DNA of 21,622 nucleotides from an uncultured Clostridia bacterium (GTDB lineage: Bacteria; Bacillota; Clostridia; Christensenellales; Aristaeellaceae): assembly GCA_937886445.1 (NCBI GenBank), contig CALGBY010000124.1, positions 1-21,622 on the forward strand. The letters are read 5' to 3'. Below are positions 14,319 to 21,622 of the stretch, one piece after another. Position 1 is the stretch's first letter; each line of letters opens with the position of its first letter. The notes beneath the pieces were generated by a model, which had not been told where the DNA came from, made no database searches, and saw only the letters and a program-made list of their open reading frames with translations. Both the position numbers and the translations under genes were made by a program.

Positions 14319-15902
14319 TCAGATATCCAGCAGCTCGCTGTACTTTTTCAGAGCGCCCTCGGTATCGTGTGCCAGCACCCGTTTGGCCAGCACCTTTCCA
14401 AGCTGCACGCCCTCCTGGTCAAAGCTGTTCACATTCCATACAAAGCCCTGGAACATCACCTTGTTTTCAAAGTGAGCCAGCAGCGCGCCCAGCGCCTCGG
14501 GCGTAAGCTGATCCGCGATGATGATGGAGGACGGTCTTTCGCCTTCGAAATTCTTGTTTTTGTCTTCACTTTCCTTGCCGCAGGCAAAGGCCATGATCTG
14601 CGCCGCCACATTGGCGCACAGCTTCTTCTGGCTGGTGCTTCCCTGGATATCCACATCTCTTCCGATCTGGCTCTGCCTGAACGCGATGAACTGCAGCGGA
14701 ATGATATCCGTGCCCTGATGCAGCAGCTGATAGAAGGAGTGCTGTCCGTTGGTGCCCGGTTCTCCGAAAATGACAGGACCGGTCACATAGTTCACCTTTT
14801 CACCAAAGCGGTTCACGCTCTTGCCGTTGCTTTCCATATCCAGCTGCTGCAGATGCGCGGGGAAGCGGCTGAGCGCCTGAGAATAAGGCAGCACGGCAGT
14901 AGCAGGGTAGCCCAGCACATTGCGCTCATAGACGCCGATCAGCGCGTCCAGCATATCGGGGTTATTCAAAAGGTCACGGTTCTTCGCGAGACGGTCCTCT
15001 TCCGCGGCACCGGCGAGGAAGCGTTCAAACACCTCAGGCCCGAAAGCCAGGCTGAGTACAGCCCCGCCCACCGCGCTTGTAGAAGAATAGCGGCCGCCGA
15101 TATAATCATCCATAAAGAACGCGGCCAGATAATCGCTGCTCTTCGCGAGCGGGCTGGTCTCGCTGGTCACGGCGATCATATGTTTCGCGGGATCAAGACC
15201 CTGCTTTTTCAGGGCATCCTTCACAAAGCTCTCATTTGTAAGCGTTTCAAGCGTCGTTCCGCTCTTGGAAACAAGAATGAATACACAGCGGCTCACATCA
15301 ACGCTGTTCAGCACCGCGGACGCGTCATCGGGATCCACATTGGAAATAAAGCGGGCATCCATCTTGAAGCAGCCGTTTTTCTTCGCCCAGTTTTCAAGAG
15401 CGATATACATCGCCCGCGGGCCCAGATCGCTTCCGCCGATCCCGATCTGCACAGCGGTGGTGAATTTTTCACCCTTTTCATTGGTGATCTCGCCAAGATG
15501 TACCTTGTTTGCAAAATCGGCGATGCGTTTCTGCTGCTCCAGATAGAATTCTCTTTTATTCACACCGTCCGCCGTGACATCCCCGCCGAGCTGGCCTCTG
15601 GTAAGATGGTGCAATACCTTGCGCTTTTCTCCGGTATTGATCACTTCGCCATTGTAAAGCGCCTCGTACTTTTCGCTGAGCTGCGCTTCCTCAGCCAGCC
15701 CGGCAAGCAGCTTAAGCACGGTATCATTCACGCTTTTGGCGGCATAGTTGAAGCTCATCCCGGCAGCCATGGGCACGGCATACTCGCCTACGCGCTTTGC
15801 CCCGTTTTCACCGGAAAGCACTTCTCTGAGTGTCACTTTATCATTGCATCCGCAAAGCTTCGCAAAGCTTTCAAGGGTATCGGTATTCTTCCAGGAAATC
15901 AT
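14319..15902 (-). CDS. pgi: Glucose-6-phosphate isomerase
   Basis: The 527-residue enzyme interconverts glucose-6-phosphate and fructose-6-phosphate in glycolysis and gluconeogenesis. Two SIS-type sugar-isomerase folds are visible. Substrate and catalytic motifs are GIGGSDLG (154-161), SKSGTT (212-217), GGRYSSTSAVGG (269-280) and FGEPGTNGQHSFYQLLHQG (379-397, with catalytic Glu and His). The length is typical of the long PGI class. ATG at 15902 is chosen because GGAGG lies eight bases upstream; an in-frame ATG eight codons earlier (15926) has no RBS. A consensus promoter lies at 15948-15976, giving a 5' leader of about 39 bases. It is transcribed alone, up to the terminator at 14278-14310. 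Confidence 0.97.
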   Translation of the reverse strand: MISWKNTDTLESFAKLCGCNDKVTLREVLSGENGAKRVGEYAVPMAAGMSFNYAAKSVNDTVLKLLAGLAEEAQLSEKYEALYNGEVINTGEKRKVLHHLTRGQLGGDVTADGVNKREFYLEQQKRIADFANKVHLGEITNEKGEKFTTAVQIGIGGSDLGPRAMYIALENWAKKNGCFKMDARFISNVDPDDASAVLNSVDVSRCVFILVSKSGTTLETLTNESFVKDALKKQGLDPAKHMIAVTSETSPLAKSSDYLAAFFMDDYIGGRYSSTSAVGGAVLSLAFGPEVFERFLAGAAEEDRLAKNRDLLNNPDMLDALIGVYERNVLGYPATAVLPYSQALSRFPAHLQQLDMESNGKSVNRFGEKVNYVTGPVIFGEPGTNGQHSFYQLLHQGTDIIPLQFIAFRQSQIGRDVDIQGSTSQKKLCANVAAQIMAFACGKESEDKNKNFEGERPSSIIIADQLTPEALGALLAHFENKVMFQGFVWNVNSFDQEGVQLGKVLAKRVLAHDTEGALKKYSELLDI

Positions 15903-15947
15903 CAACCCGTCCTCCGAATCATACATTTAGGCCTGTCAGCCTTGTTT

Positions 15948-15976
15948 ATTATACGCTTGCCCCCCTTGCTTTTCAA
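15948..15976 (-). promoter_or_regulatory. pgi: Promoter of pgi
   Basis: Minus-strand TTGAAA (15976-15971), a 17-base spacer, and TATAAT (15953-15948). Start near 15941. Confidence 0.9.
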
Positions 15977-16079
15977 GCCATAAACACAACAGAAACAGGA
16001 ATATACTGAACAGGACCGGGCACAATTGTTACAAATCATTACAAAACCCTCACATATCATTTCCGGGCACGGTCATGTC

Positions 16080-16108
16080 TTGAAAACGGCACGGATGGAA
16101 TGTATAAT
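16080..16108 (+). promoter_or_regulatory. nrdG: Promoter of nrdG
   Basis: TTGAAA (16080-16085), a 17-base spacer, and TATAAT (16103-16108). Start near 16115, about 178 bases before the nrdG ATG. Confidence 0.85.
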
Positions 16109-16291
16109 ACAAAGCGTTCTGTCTTCATCCGTCATTCCGGATCTGGACGGCATGCGAAGAATACGCGATGGCCATTCCGGCCGGGATCATTATCCCGTCC
16201 TGCCCCGCATGCATATAATGAACAAAACCGGTATTCACCGCCGTATTGCGCTGCTGATACAGCATGTACGCTGATTTATGAAAGGGTCATC

Positions 16292-16987
16292 ATGGATATT
16301 CAGGGAATTCAGAAAATGACGCTGCTGGATTTTCCGGGGCGTGTAGCCTGTACGGTCTTTCTCGCCGGGTGCGACCTGTGCTGTCCCTTCTGCCATAACA
16401 GCGAGCTGATCGGTCAGTGTCAGGCGGAGACCGTTATGACAGATGAGGAACTGTTTTCCTTTCTGAAAAAGCGCAGAGGCCTGCTGGACGGTGTCGCCGT
16501 TACAGGAGGAGAGCCGCTGCTGCGCAGGGACATCGATGCCTTTGTCGGAAGGATCGGTGATCTGGGGTATCAGGTCAAGCTGGATACCAACGGGAACCAC
16601 CCCGAGGCGCTCCGAAGGATGATCACCGGCGGCAATATTCAATACATCGCGATGGATGTCAAAAACAGCCGGGCGCTCTACGCGCGCACCTGCGGCAGAG
16701 AAAAAATGGATCTTTCTCCGGTGCTTGAAAGCATTGCCCTGTTGAAAGAAGGAAAAACAGATTACGAATTCCGCACCACAGTTGTAAACGAGCTGCACAA
16801 TGAAAGCTCCTTTGAAGATATCGGTGAAATGATCTCCGGTGCGCGCAGGTATTTCCTTCAGCCCTTTACCGACAGGGACACCGTGAGGTTTTCCGGCTTT
16901 TCATCCCCCTCAAAGGAAAGGATGGAAAAATACCTTTCGATCGTAAGTCCCTCCGTTCATGAGGCGCATATCCGCGGCATGGATTGA
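16292..16987 (+). CDS. nrdG: Anaerobic ribonucleoside-triphosphate reductase activating protein (radical SAM)
   Basis: The 231-residue radical-SAM protein has the CxxxCxxC cluster motif at C27, C31 and C34 (within GCDLCCPFCHN) and the SAM-binding glycine motif VTGGEPLL. This fits the enzymes that use a 4Fe-4S cluster and SAM to put the glycyl radical onto NrdD. It opens MDIQGIQKMTLLDFPGRVAC, typical of the longer clostridial activase type. ATG at 16292 has AAAGGG five bases upstream; the frame runs 64 codons further up through the leader, but without an RBS and across the promoter. It lies before nrdD (the common order is nrdD first), and each gene has its own promoter. A related glycyl-radical activase role cannot be excluded, but the nrdD neighbour supports this call. 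Confidence 0.88.
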   Translation: MDIQGIQKMTLLDFPGRVACTVFLAGCDLCCPFCHNSELIGQCQAETVMTDEELFSFLKKRRGLLDGVAVTGGEPLLRRDIDAFVGRIGDLGYQVKLDTNGNHPEALRRMITGGNIQYIAMDVKNSRALYARTCGREKMDLSPVLESIALLKEGKTDYEFRTTVVNELHNESSFEDIGEMISGARRYFLQPFTDRDTVRFSGFSSPSKERMEKYLSIVSPSVHEAHIRGMD

Positions 16988-17189
16988 AAGAAGCTTTCTT
17001 GTATCCCCCGTAGGAAGAAACACCGCTGTCTGTCTGAAAACAGCTCATACCCGATCACACGAACATACCGCGCTGCGGTATATATGATACTGCCGTATCC
17101 GGCCGTATCCTATACAAAAAATACACTTTTTCCGCTCTTCCGGCAATGTTCCGTTTACGGCGCCGGGAAAGCCGTTTTTTGTGCTATAT

Positions 17190-17203
17190 ACTATATATTG
17201 TGT
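17190..17203. promoter_or_regulatory. Putative NrdR box 1
   Basis: ACTATATATTGTGT closely resembles the palindromic NrdR box (ACACwATATwTTGTGT-like). NrdR is the zinc-finger/ATP-cone repressor of ribonucleotide reductase genes. The site lies 33 bases before a second, similar one. Confidence 0.65.
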
Positions 17204-17222
17204 TCAGAAAACTTTTTTATGT

Positions 17223-17236
17223 ACTGTATATTGACA
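17223..17236. promoter_or_regulatory. Putative NrdR box 2, overlapping the -35
   Basis: ACTGTATATTGACA shares ten of fourteen bases with box 1. The 33-base offset is about three helical turns, the arrangement usual for paired NrdR boxes. Its end is the TTGACA -35 of the nrdD promoter, so binding would block transcription. Confidence 0.6.
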
Positions 17237-17259
17237 TCGGTTGTAAAGCATGGTACAGT
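17231..17259 (+). promoter_or_regulatory. nrdD: Promoter of nrdD
   Basis: TTGACA (17231-17236), a 17-base spacer ending TGG, then TACAGT (17254-17259). Start near 17266, about 58 bases before the ATG. Confidence 0.75.
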
Positions 17260-17323
17260 ATAGTCGTTTGCGGAGCGATCCGCCAAAGCAAAAAACAGCA
17301 TGATCTTATACGGAGGAAAACAC

Positions 17324-19630
17324 ATGTACAGCGTGATCAAGCGTGACGGAACTGTCACCGATTTTAATATCAACAAGATCAGCAAGGCCATCACAAAAGC
17401 CTTTGAAGCGCTTAAAAAGCAGTATCATCCCAGTGTGATCGATATGCTTGCCCTGCGCGTCACCTCTTCCTTTGAAGAGAAGATCCGCAATGATAAGGTA
17501 ACAGTCGAGGATATTCAGGATTCTGTTGAAAGCGTGCTTTCGGAAGCCGGCTACGCGGATGTGGCCAAGGCCTACATTCTGTACCGCAAGCAGCGTGAAA
17601 AGGTGCGCAATGTCAATTCCGCCCTGCTCAACTACAAGGATCTTGTGGACAATTATCTGCAGATCAATGACTGGCGCGTCAAGGAAAACAGCACCGTTAC
17701 CTATTCGGTAGGCGGTCTCATCCTTTCCAACTCCGGCGCCATCACCGCCAATTACTGGCTGAGTGAGATCTATGACAATGAGATCTCCGAAGCCCACCGC
17801 TCCGCGCGCATCCACATTCACGACCTTTCCATGCTCACCGGCTACTGCGCCGGCTGGAGCCTGAAGCAATTGATCAAGGAAGGCCTCGGCGGCGTACCCG
17901 GAAAGATCACCTCCGCCCCCGCCTCTCACCTTTCCACGCTCTGCAACCAGATGGTCAATTTCCTCGGCATCATGCAGAACGAGTGGGCCGGCGCGCAGGC
18001 ATTCTCTTCCTTTGACACCTATCTTGCTCCCTTTGTAAAGGTGGACAACCTTTCACAGAAGGAAGTCAAGCAGTGCGTGCAGAGCTTCATCTACGGTGTG
18101 AACACGCCCAGCCGCTGGGGCACACAGGCTCCCTTCTCCAATATCACGCTGGACTGGACTGTTCCGCGTGATCTGGAAAACATGCCGGCCATCGTAGGCG
18201 GCAGGGAGATGGACTTCACCTACGGCGACTGCAAAAAGGAAATGGACATGGTCAACAAGGCCTTCATCGAGATCATGATCGAAGGCGACGCCAACGGCCG
18301 CGGTTTCCAGTATCCCATTCCCACCTACTCCATCACCCGTGATTTTGACTGGTCTGAAACCGAAAACAACAAGCTGCTGTTTGAAATGACCGCCAAGTAC
18401 GGAACACCCTATTTTTCCAACTACATCAACTCCGATATGGAACCCAGCGATGTGCGCAGCATGTGCTGCAGGCTGAGGCTGGACCTGCGTGAGCTTCGGA
18501 AAAAGAGCGGCGGCTTCTTCGGCAGCGGCGAATCCACCGGTTCCGTGGGCGTTGTTACGATCAACATGCCCCGTCTGGCCTACGAATCCGCCACCGAGCA
18601 GGAATTCTACGAGAATCTTGACAAGCTGATGGATATCGCCGCCCGCAGCCTGAAAACCAAGCGCACAGTCATCACCAAGCTGCTGGATGCCGGTCTCTAC
18701 CCCTACACCAGGCGGTATCTCGGCACCTTTGAAAACCATTTCTCCACGATCGGCCTTGTGGGCATGAATGAGGCCTGCCTGAACGCGAAGTGGATCGCAA
18801 AGAGCCTGGCCGATGAGAAAGCACAGCGCTTCACCAAAGATGTGCTCAACCATATGCGTGAACGGCTGAGTGATTATCAGGAGAAGTACGGCGATCTGTA
18901 CAACCTGGAAGCCACTCCCGCCGAAAGCACCACCTACCGTTTTGCCAAGCATGACAGAGAGCAGTATCCCGATATCATCTGCGCCAACATGAACGGCAAG
19001 CCCTACTACACCAATTCCAGCCATCTTCCCGTCACCTACACGGAGGACATCTTCTCCGCTCTGGATATTCAGGATGACCTGCAGACGCTGTACACCTCCG
19101 GAACGGTATTCCACGCGTTCCTCGGCGAAAAGCTGCCTGACTGGAAAGCCGCGGCGGAGCTGCCTGCGAGGGAGAAACCCTACATTTTATGCTACTTTAT
19201 CGGGGAATCCGGTACCTATTGGACTGAAGTGGAAAAACTTCGCGCGGAGACCGGAATGGATGTTGTCGTACTGCCGGTGACGGAGGAATCCTACCGGAAG
19301 GAGCAGTATATCCTGGCGGACGGAGCCGGTCCGGAGGCGTTTCTGGGCTATGTGATGAATGCCGGAGCGGTCTGCACCGATTCCTTCCACTGCACGCTGT
19401 TCACGCTGATCTTCGGCAAAATGCCGCGTGTTTTCCGCCGGTACAGGGAGGATGATCCGGAATCCAAGAACAGCCGGATCGATCAGCTTTACCGTTCTCT
19501 GGACCTGACTCCGGAGACGGTACCCGATCCGGAACGGCTGGCGGACGCACTGGCCCGTCTGAGAGAAAACGGCCTCGCGTGGCTGCGCGAAAGCCTCGGA
19601 AATAACATGACAGGGAAAACGGAAGGATAA
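17324..19630 (+). CDS. nrdD: Chimeric reading frame: NrdD (anaerobic ribonucleotide reductase) without its C-terminus, joined to a polysaccharide pyruvyl transferase end
   Basis: The 768-codon frame starts at ATG 17324 (GGAGG seven bases upstream). Residues 1-95 are an ATP-cone (VIKRDGTVTDFNINKISKAI). Residues 100-605 are the class III reductase barrel, with GYCAGW (173-178), MCCRL (380-384), FGSGESTGSVGVVTINMP (399-416) and the late segment SSHLPVTYTEDIFSALD (565-581). A complete NrdD would continue into a four-cysteine zinc site and a glycyl-radical loop ending near RxxGY. Neither is present. From about residue 614 the protein instead reads AREKPYILCYFIGE and CTDSFHCTLFTLIFGKMP, the C-terminal part of polysaccharide pyruvyl transferases. 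As written, the product could not carry the glycyl radical. I consider the frame an artefact or a genuine recombination product, not a functional fusion. Confidence 0.85.
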   Translation: MYSVIKRDGTVTDFNINKISKAITKAFEALKKQYHPSVIDMLALRVTSSFEEKIRNDKVTVEDIQDSVESVLSEAGYADVAKAYILYRKQREKVRNVNSALLNYKDLVDNYLQINDWRVKENSTVTYSVGGLILSNSGAITANYWLSEIYDNEISEAHRSARIHIHDLSMLTGYCAGWSLKQLIKEGLGGVPGKITSAPASHLSTLCNQMVNFLGIMQNEWAGAQAFSSFDTYLAPFVKVDNLSQKEVKQCVQSFIYGVNTPSRWGTQAPFSNITLDWTVPRDLENMPAIVGGREMDFTYGDCKKEMDMVNKAFIEIMIEGDANGRGFQYPIPTYSITRDFDWSETENNKLLFEMTAKYGTPYFSNYINSDMEPSDVRSMCCRLRLDLRELRKKSGGFFGSGESTGSVGVVTINMPRLAYESATEQEFYENLDKLMDIAARSLKTKRTVITKLLDAGLYPYTRRYLGTFENHFSTIGLVGMNEACLNAKWIAKSLADEKAQRFTKDVLNHMRERLSDYQEKYGDLYNLEATPAESTTYRFAKHDREQYPDIICANMNGKPYYTNSSHLPVTYTEDIFSALDIQDDLQTLYTSGTVFHAFLGEKLPDWKAAAELPAREKPYILCYFIGESGTYWTEVEKLRAETGMDVVVLPVTEESYRKEQYILADGAGPEAFLGYVMNAGAVCTDSFHCTLFTLIFGKMPRVFRRYREDDPESKNSRIDQLYRSLDLTPETVPDPERLADALARLRENGLAWLRESLGNNMTGKTEG
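19139..19162. other. Probable chimeric junction (DWKAAAEL)
   Basis: These 24 bases encode DWKAAAEL. Upstream similarity is to NrdD (LGEKLPDWKAAAEL), downstream to pyruvyl transferases, which often have a D/E-W motif just before the YILCYF strand. The stretch could therefore belong to both parents and act as the crossover. Codon preference changes here (see findings). Confidence 0.65.
19163..19630 (+). pseudogene. C-terminal fragment of a polysaccharide pyruvyl transferase
   Basis: About 155 residues remain of a family normally near 350-400. The diagnostic segment is AGAVCTDSFHCTLFTLIFGK (681-699 of the fused frame), equivalent to the TDSFHGT motif of WcaK/CsaB-type enzymes, which attach pyruvate ketals to cell-surface glycans. 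The N-terminal half is missing. The stop at 19628-19630 is seven bases before the RluA-type gene, as in an operon, suggesting the intact gene originally preceded that one. Confidence 0.75.
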
Positions 19631-19637
19631 CACAGGC

Positions 19638-20516
19638 ATGGAATATACCGTGACGGCGGCGGATGACGGACGCGCGCTGAGGGATGTGCTCAGGGGACCG
19701 ATGGCAATGAGCTATACCGCCGTGAAGAGCGCGAAGTGGAGCGACAGGATCCGGGTGAACGGAGTTTCGGAAAAGGTGGACCTGAAGGTGAAAGCCGGGG
19801 ATGTGATCACGGTCCTGCCGGCGGAGGAGACCCCTGTCTATATTCCCAGACCGTATGAGATCCCGCTGGATATCCTGTATGAGGATGAATATCTGATGAT
19901 CGTCAATAAACCCGCGCCGCTGGCCAGTCAGTCCGGCGCGGGACATCCGGACGATTCCCTGGAGAATGCCGTATATTCCTTCCTGGGATGCCCGGAGGGA
20001 TTTGTCTACCGGCCTGTCAACCGTCTGGACAAAGGAACCAGCGGGATCATGGTCGTGGCCGCGGACGCGCATGTGCAGCACCTTCTGCAGCAGATGCTGC
20101 ATACGGACCGGTTTGTCCGGAGCTATCTTGCCGTGACGGAAGGTGTGCCGGAGCCCGGAGAGGGGATCCTTGATTTCCCGATCGGCAAAGCACCGGGTGC
20201 CACGATCCGGAGAACGGTGACTCCGGAAGGAAAGCCTTCCGTGACTCACTACCGGGTCCTGCGCTCCGACGGGGAAAGGGCACTGGTTTCCCTCACACTT
20301 GAAACGGGAAGGACCCATCAGATCCGGGTGCATCTGAGTCATATCGGCTGTCCGGTCTGCGGGGATTTCCTGTACGGCAGTGAACTGCCGGAACTGCCCG
20401 GGCGGTTCGCGCTGCATTCCTCCGAACTGCGGCTGATCCATCCGGTGACCGGCAAACTTCTGGAAATTCACGCCGATTTACCGGAAACACTGCAAAAACT
20501 GCTGAAAACAGACTGA
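19638..20516 (+). CDS. RluA family pseudouridine synthase
   Basis: The 292-residue product converts specific uridines of rRNA or tRNA to pseudouridine. An S4-like RNA-binding N-terminus (about 10-62, RIRVNGVSEKVDLKVKAGD) precedes the catalytic domain. That domain carries the signature VNRLDKGTSGIMVVA with catalytic D131, and the late motif HQIRVHLSHIGCPVCGD. The length is normal for RluD/YlyB/YjbO-type enzymes, and the target is unknown. AAGGA lies about ten bases before the ATG. It begins seven bases after the chimeric frame. Proline codons are mostly CCG (15 of 22 by my count), unlike genes upstream of 19140. It should be treated as belonging to the second parent if the junction proves artificial. 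Confidence 0.92.
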   Translation: MEYTVTAADDGRALRDVLRGPMAMSYTAVKSAKWSDRIRVNGVSEKVDLKVKAGDVITVLPAEETPVYIPRPYEIPLDILYEDEYLMIVNKPAPLASQSGAGHPDDSLENAVYSFLGCPEGFVYRPVNRLDKGTSGIMVVAADAHVQHLLQQMLHTDRFVRSYLAVTEGVPEPGEGILDFPIGKAPGATIRRTVTPEGKPSVTHYRVLRSDGERALVSLTLETGRTHQIRVHLSHIGCPVCGDFLYGSELPELPGRFALHSSELRLIHPVTGKLLEIHADLPETLQKLLKTD

Positions 20517-20553
20517 AGTCCAAACAGACTCCGGTACGGAATTGAGTGAGACG

Positions 20554-21622
20554 ATGAAAGACAACATGCTTCGGGACAGGAATTTCCGCCGTGAACTGGT
20601 GAAGCTCGCGCTGCCCATTGCCGCGCAGAGCCTGATGCTGTCCGCGGTGGGTGTGGCGGATACGCTGATGCTCGGCGGTGTGGAGCAGAATGCCATGTCC
20701 GCGGTATCCCTGGCGACAAAGATCCAGTTTATTCAGAACATCATAATTTCCAGCGTGATCGCGGCCTTTGTGGCACTCGCGGCGCAGTACTGGGGAAAGC
20801 GCGATGTCCGGTCCCTGAACCGCCTGTTCGGCATCAGTATGAGACTGTGCGGCGCGACCTCGGTCCTCTTCTTTATCGGCTGCGAATTCTTTCCGCAGTA
20901 TCTGATGCTCCTTTTCACCGATGATCCGGAGCTGATCCGGATCGCGTCGGAGTATCTGAGGATCGCGGCCTGGTCCTATCTGCTGACGGGCTTCAGCCAG
21001 AACTATCTTGCCCTGCTGAAGACCAGCGACCACGCCGCGAACACCGCGGCCATCAGCACGACCGCCGTGATCTGCAATATCCTGCTGAACGCCGTGTTTA
21101 TTTTCGGCCTGGCCGGGATACCCGCCATGGGCGTACGCGGCGCGGCTCTGGCGACCCTGATCGCCCGCGTGATCGAACTTGTCTGGGCGGTGCTTCTCTC
21201 CTTCGGAAAAGACTATGTGCGTCCCGAATACGGTCAGCTGATCCGTCAGGATCCGGTCCTGAACAGGGATTTCATGAAAACCATGTGGCCACTGCTGGGC
21301 GCGGGACTGCTGTGGGGTGTCGGATTCACCGCCTACAGCGCGTTTATGGGACACATCGATCAGGATGCGCCGGCGGCCAATTCCGTGGCTTCCTCGGTTA
21401 TTGAGCTGGTCTGCTGCATGTGCAACGGTCTTGCCACCGGCGGCGGGATCCTGGTCGGAAACGCCCTGGGCGCCGGCAATCTGGAAAAAGGGAAGCTGTA
21501 CGGTCAGCGGATCGTCAGGATTTCCTTCGTGTGCGGGATCCTGACGTCCCTGGTGATGTTCGGCATCACGCCGCTCGTGATGAGCATTGTCAGGATGAAT
21601 GACAACGCCATGGACTACCTTC
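20554..21622 (+). CDS. MATE family transporter (3' end outside the window)
   Basis: The frame is open from ATG 20554 to the window end (356 codons). It encodes a multi-pass membrane protein of the MATE type. The first bundle contains LALPIAAQSLMLSAVGVADT followed by LMLGGVEQNAMSAVSLATKI. A second-bundle start is at about residues 239-250 (TMWPLLGAGLLWGV), and VGNALGAGNLEKGKLYGQ is the family's GxxLGA(G/N) element. The function would be cation-coupled export of an unknown compound. The RBS is weak (GAGTGAG about four bases upstream); an ATG four codons later is an alternative start. It lies 37 bases behind the pseudouridine synthase gene and probably shares its transcript. It differs clearly from the MATE gene at 11807-13168. 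Confidence 0.88.
   Translation, partial: MKDNMLRDRNFRRELVKLALPIAAQSLMLSAVGVADTLMLGGVEQNAMSAVSLATKIQFIQNIIISSVIAAFVALAAQYWGKRDVRSLNRLFGISMRLCGATSVLFFIGCEFFPQYLMLLFTDDPELIRIASEYLRIAAWSYLLTGFSQNYLALLKTSDHAANTAAISTTAVICNILLNAVFIFGLAGIPAMGVRGAALATLIARVIELVWAVLLSFGKDYVRPEYGQLIRQDPVLNRDFMKTMWPLLGAGLLWGVGFTAYSAFMGHIDQDAPAANSVASSVIELVCCMCNGLATGGGILVGNALGAGNLEKGKLYGQRIVRISFVCGILTSLVMFGITPLVMSIVRMNDNAMDYL

Larger units (their letters stand above)
15903..16291. other. Divergent promoter region and leader between pgi and nrdG
   Basis: This 389-base gap contains two divergent consensus promoters (pgi, nrdG) and an untranslated nrdG leader of about 178 bases. The leader has several short hairpins: ATCCG/CGGAT near 16128-16143 and GGCC/GGCC near 16170-16183. 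I recognise no riboswitch class and no small gene. Confidence 0.6.
16988..17323 (+). other. nrdG-nrdD intergenic region
   Basis: The 336 bases hold a perfect 7-bp hairpin (ATACCGC 17065-17071, GCGGTAT 17075-17081), a short direct repeat GCCGTATCC (17092-17100 and 17102-17110), two NrdR-box-like sites and the nrdD promoter. No gene and no convincing terminator for nrdG is visible. Confidence 0.65.

Noticed and set aside
14367..15983. Long open frame antisense to pgi (538 codons)
   Set aside because: pgi is unmistakable on the other strand, and this frame also crosses the pgi promoter. It reads as low-meaning His/Ala-rich sequence.
16988..17015. Possible terminator after nrdG (GAAAGAAGCTTTC)
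   Set aside because: The stem is only five AT-rich pairs and there is no T-run beyond two bases, so it is too weak to call.
18053..19114. Open frame antisense to nrdD
   Set aside because: Shadow of the nrdD catalytic barrel; Gly/Val/His-rich translation with no motif.
20293..21354. Open frame antisense to the RluA-type and second MATE genes
   Set aside because: It spans two genes whose sense strand is well supported, and it has no recognisable domain.
11807..21622. The two MATE genes as a recent duplication
   Set aside because: Their sequences and bundle motifs differ clearly, and codon style differs, so they are separate members of the family.

Overview
The window looks like chromosomal DNA of a Bacillota, most likely a Clostridia-type anaerobe. 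The evidence is GGAGG-type ribosome binding sites, many TTGACA/TATAAT promoters with 17-base spacers, short GC-rich hairpin-plus-T terminators, a tRNA with encoded CCA, an infC-rpmI-rplT operon with a leader terminator, an anaerobic (class III) ribonucleotide reductase and a moderately high GC content. I cannot place it to genus.

Layout: 1-480 is non-coding and repeat-rich, with a 66-bp tandem hairpin repeat and a 25-bp tandem repeat. 596-2619 (+) is a two-gene membrane operon: a CDP-alcohol phosphatidyltransferase-like protein and a UPF0104/flippase-like protein. 2754-4534 (-) holds a THUMP-type rRNA methyltransferase and a Nudix hydrolase. 4806-6177 (+) is the translation operon infC-rpmI-rplT, with promoter, attenuator-like leader and an ATC start for infC. 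6286-9792 (+) is the protein-quality-control cluster tig, clpP, clpX. 10005-15976 (-) reads, in transcription order, pgi, an unrecognised HELTH-motif protein, tRNA-Leu(TAA), a MATE transporter, a TrmH/SpoU RNA methyltransferase and a secreted SH3-repeat protein. 16080-19630 (+) carries nrdG and nrdD under separate promoters, with two NrdR-box-like sites at nrdD.

The most striking anomaly is at about 19139-19162. The nrdD reading frame runs through the ATP cone and catalytic barrel, then continues in frame into the C-terminal third of a polysaccharide pyruvyl transferase. The nrdD zinc-site and glycyl-radical end is absent. Codon use changes at the same place (proline CCC before, CCG after) and stays changed through the following RluA-type pseudouridine synthase and a second, truncated MATE gene. 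The simplest reading is a chimeric join, either a misassembly or a real recombination, at a short stretch both genes could share (DWKAAAEL). Genes after about 19140 should not be assumed to neighbour nrdD in the living genome until this is checked.

Most of the window is ordinary housekeeping DNA. Other points of interest are the covarying hairpin repeats at the left end, a CDP-alcohol phosphatidyltransferase lacking its last motif aspartate, the infC ATC start, and an uncharacterised HExxH protein. I did not find a convincing new multi-gene system.
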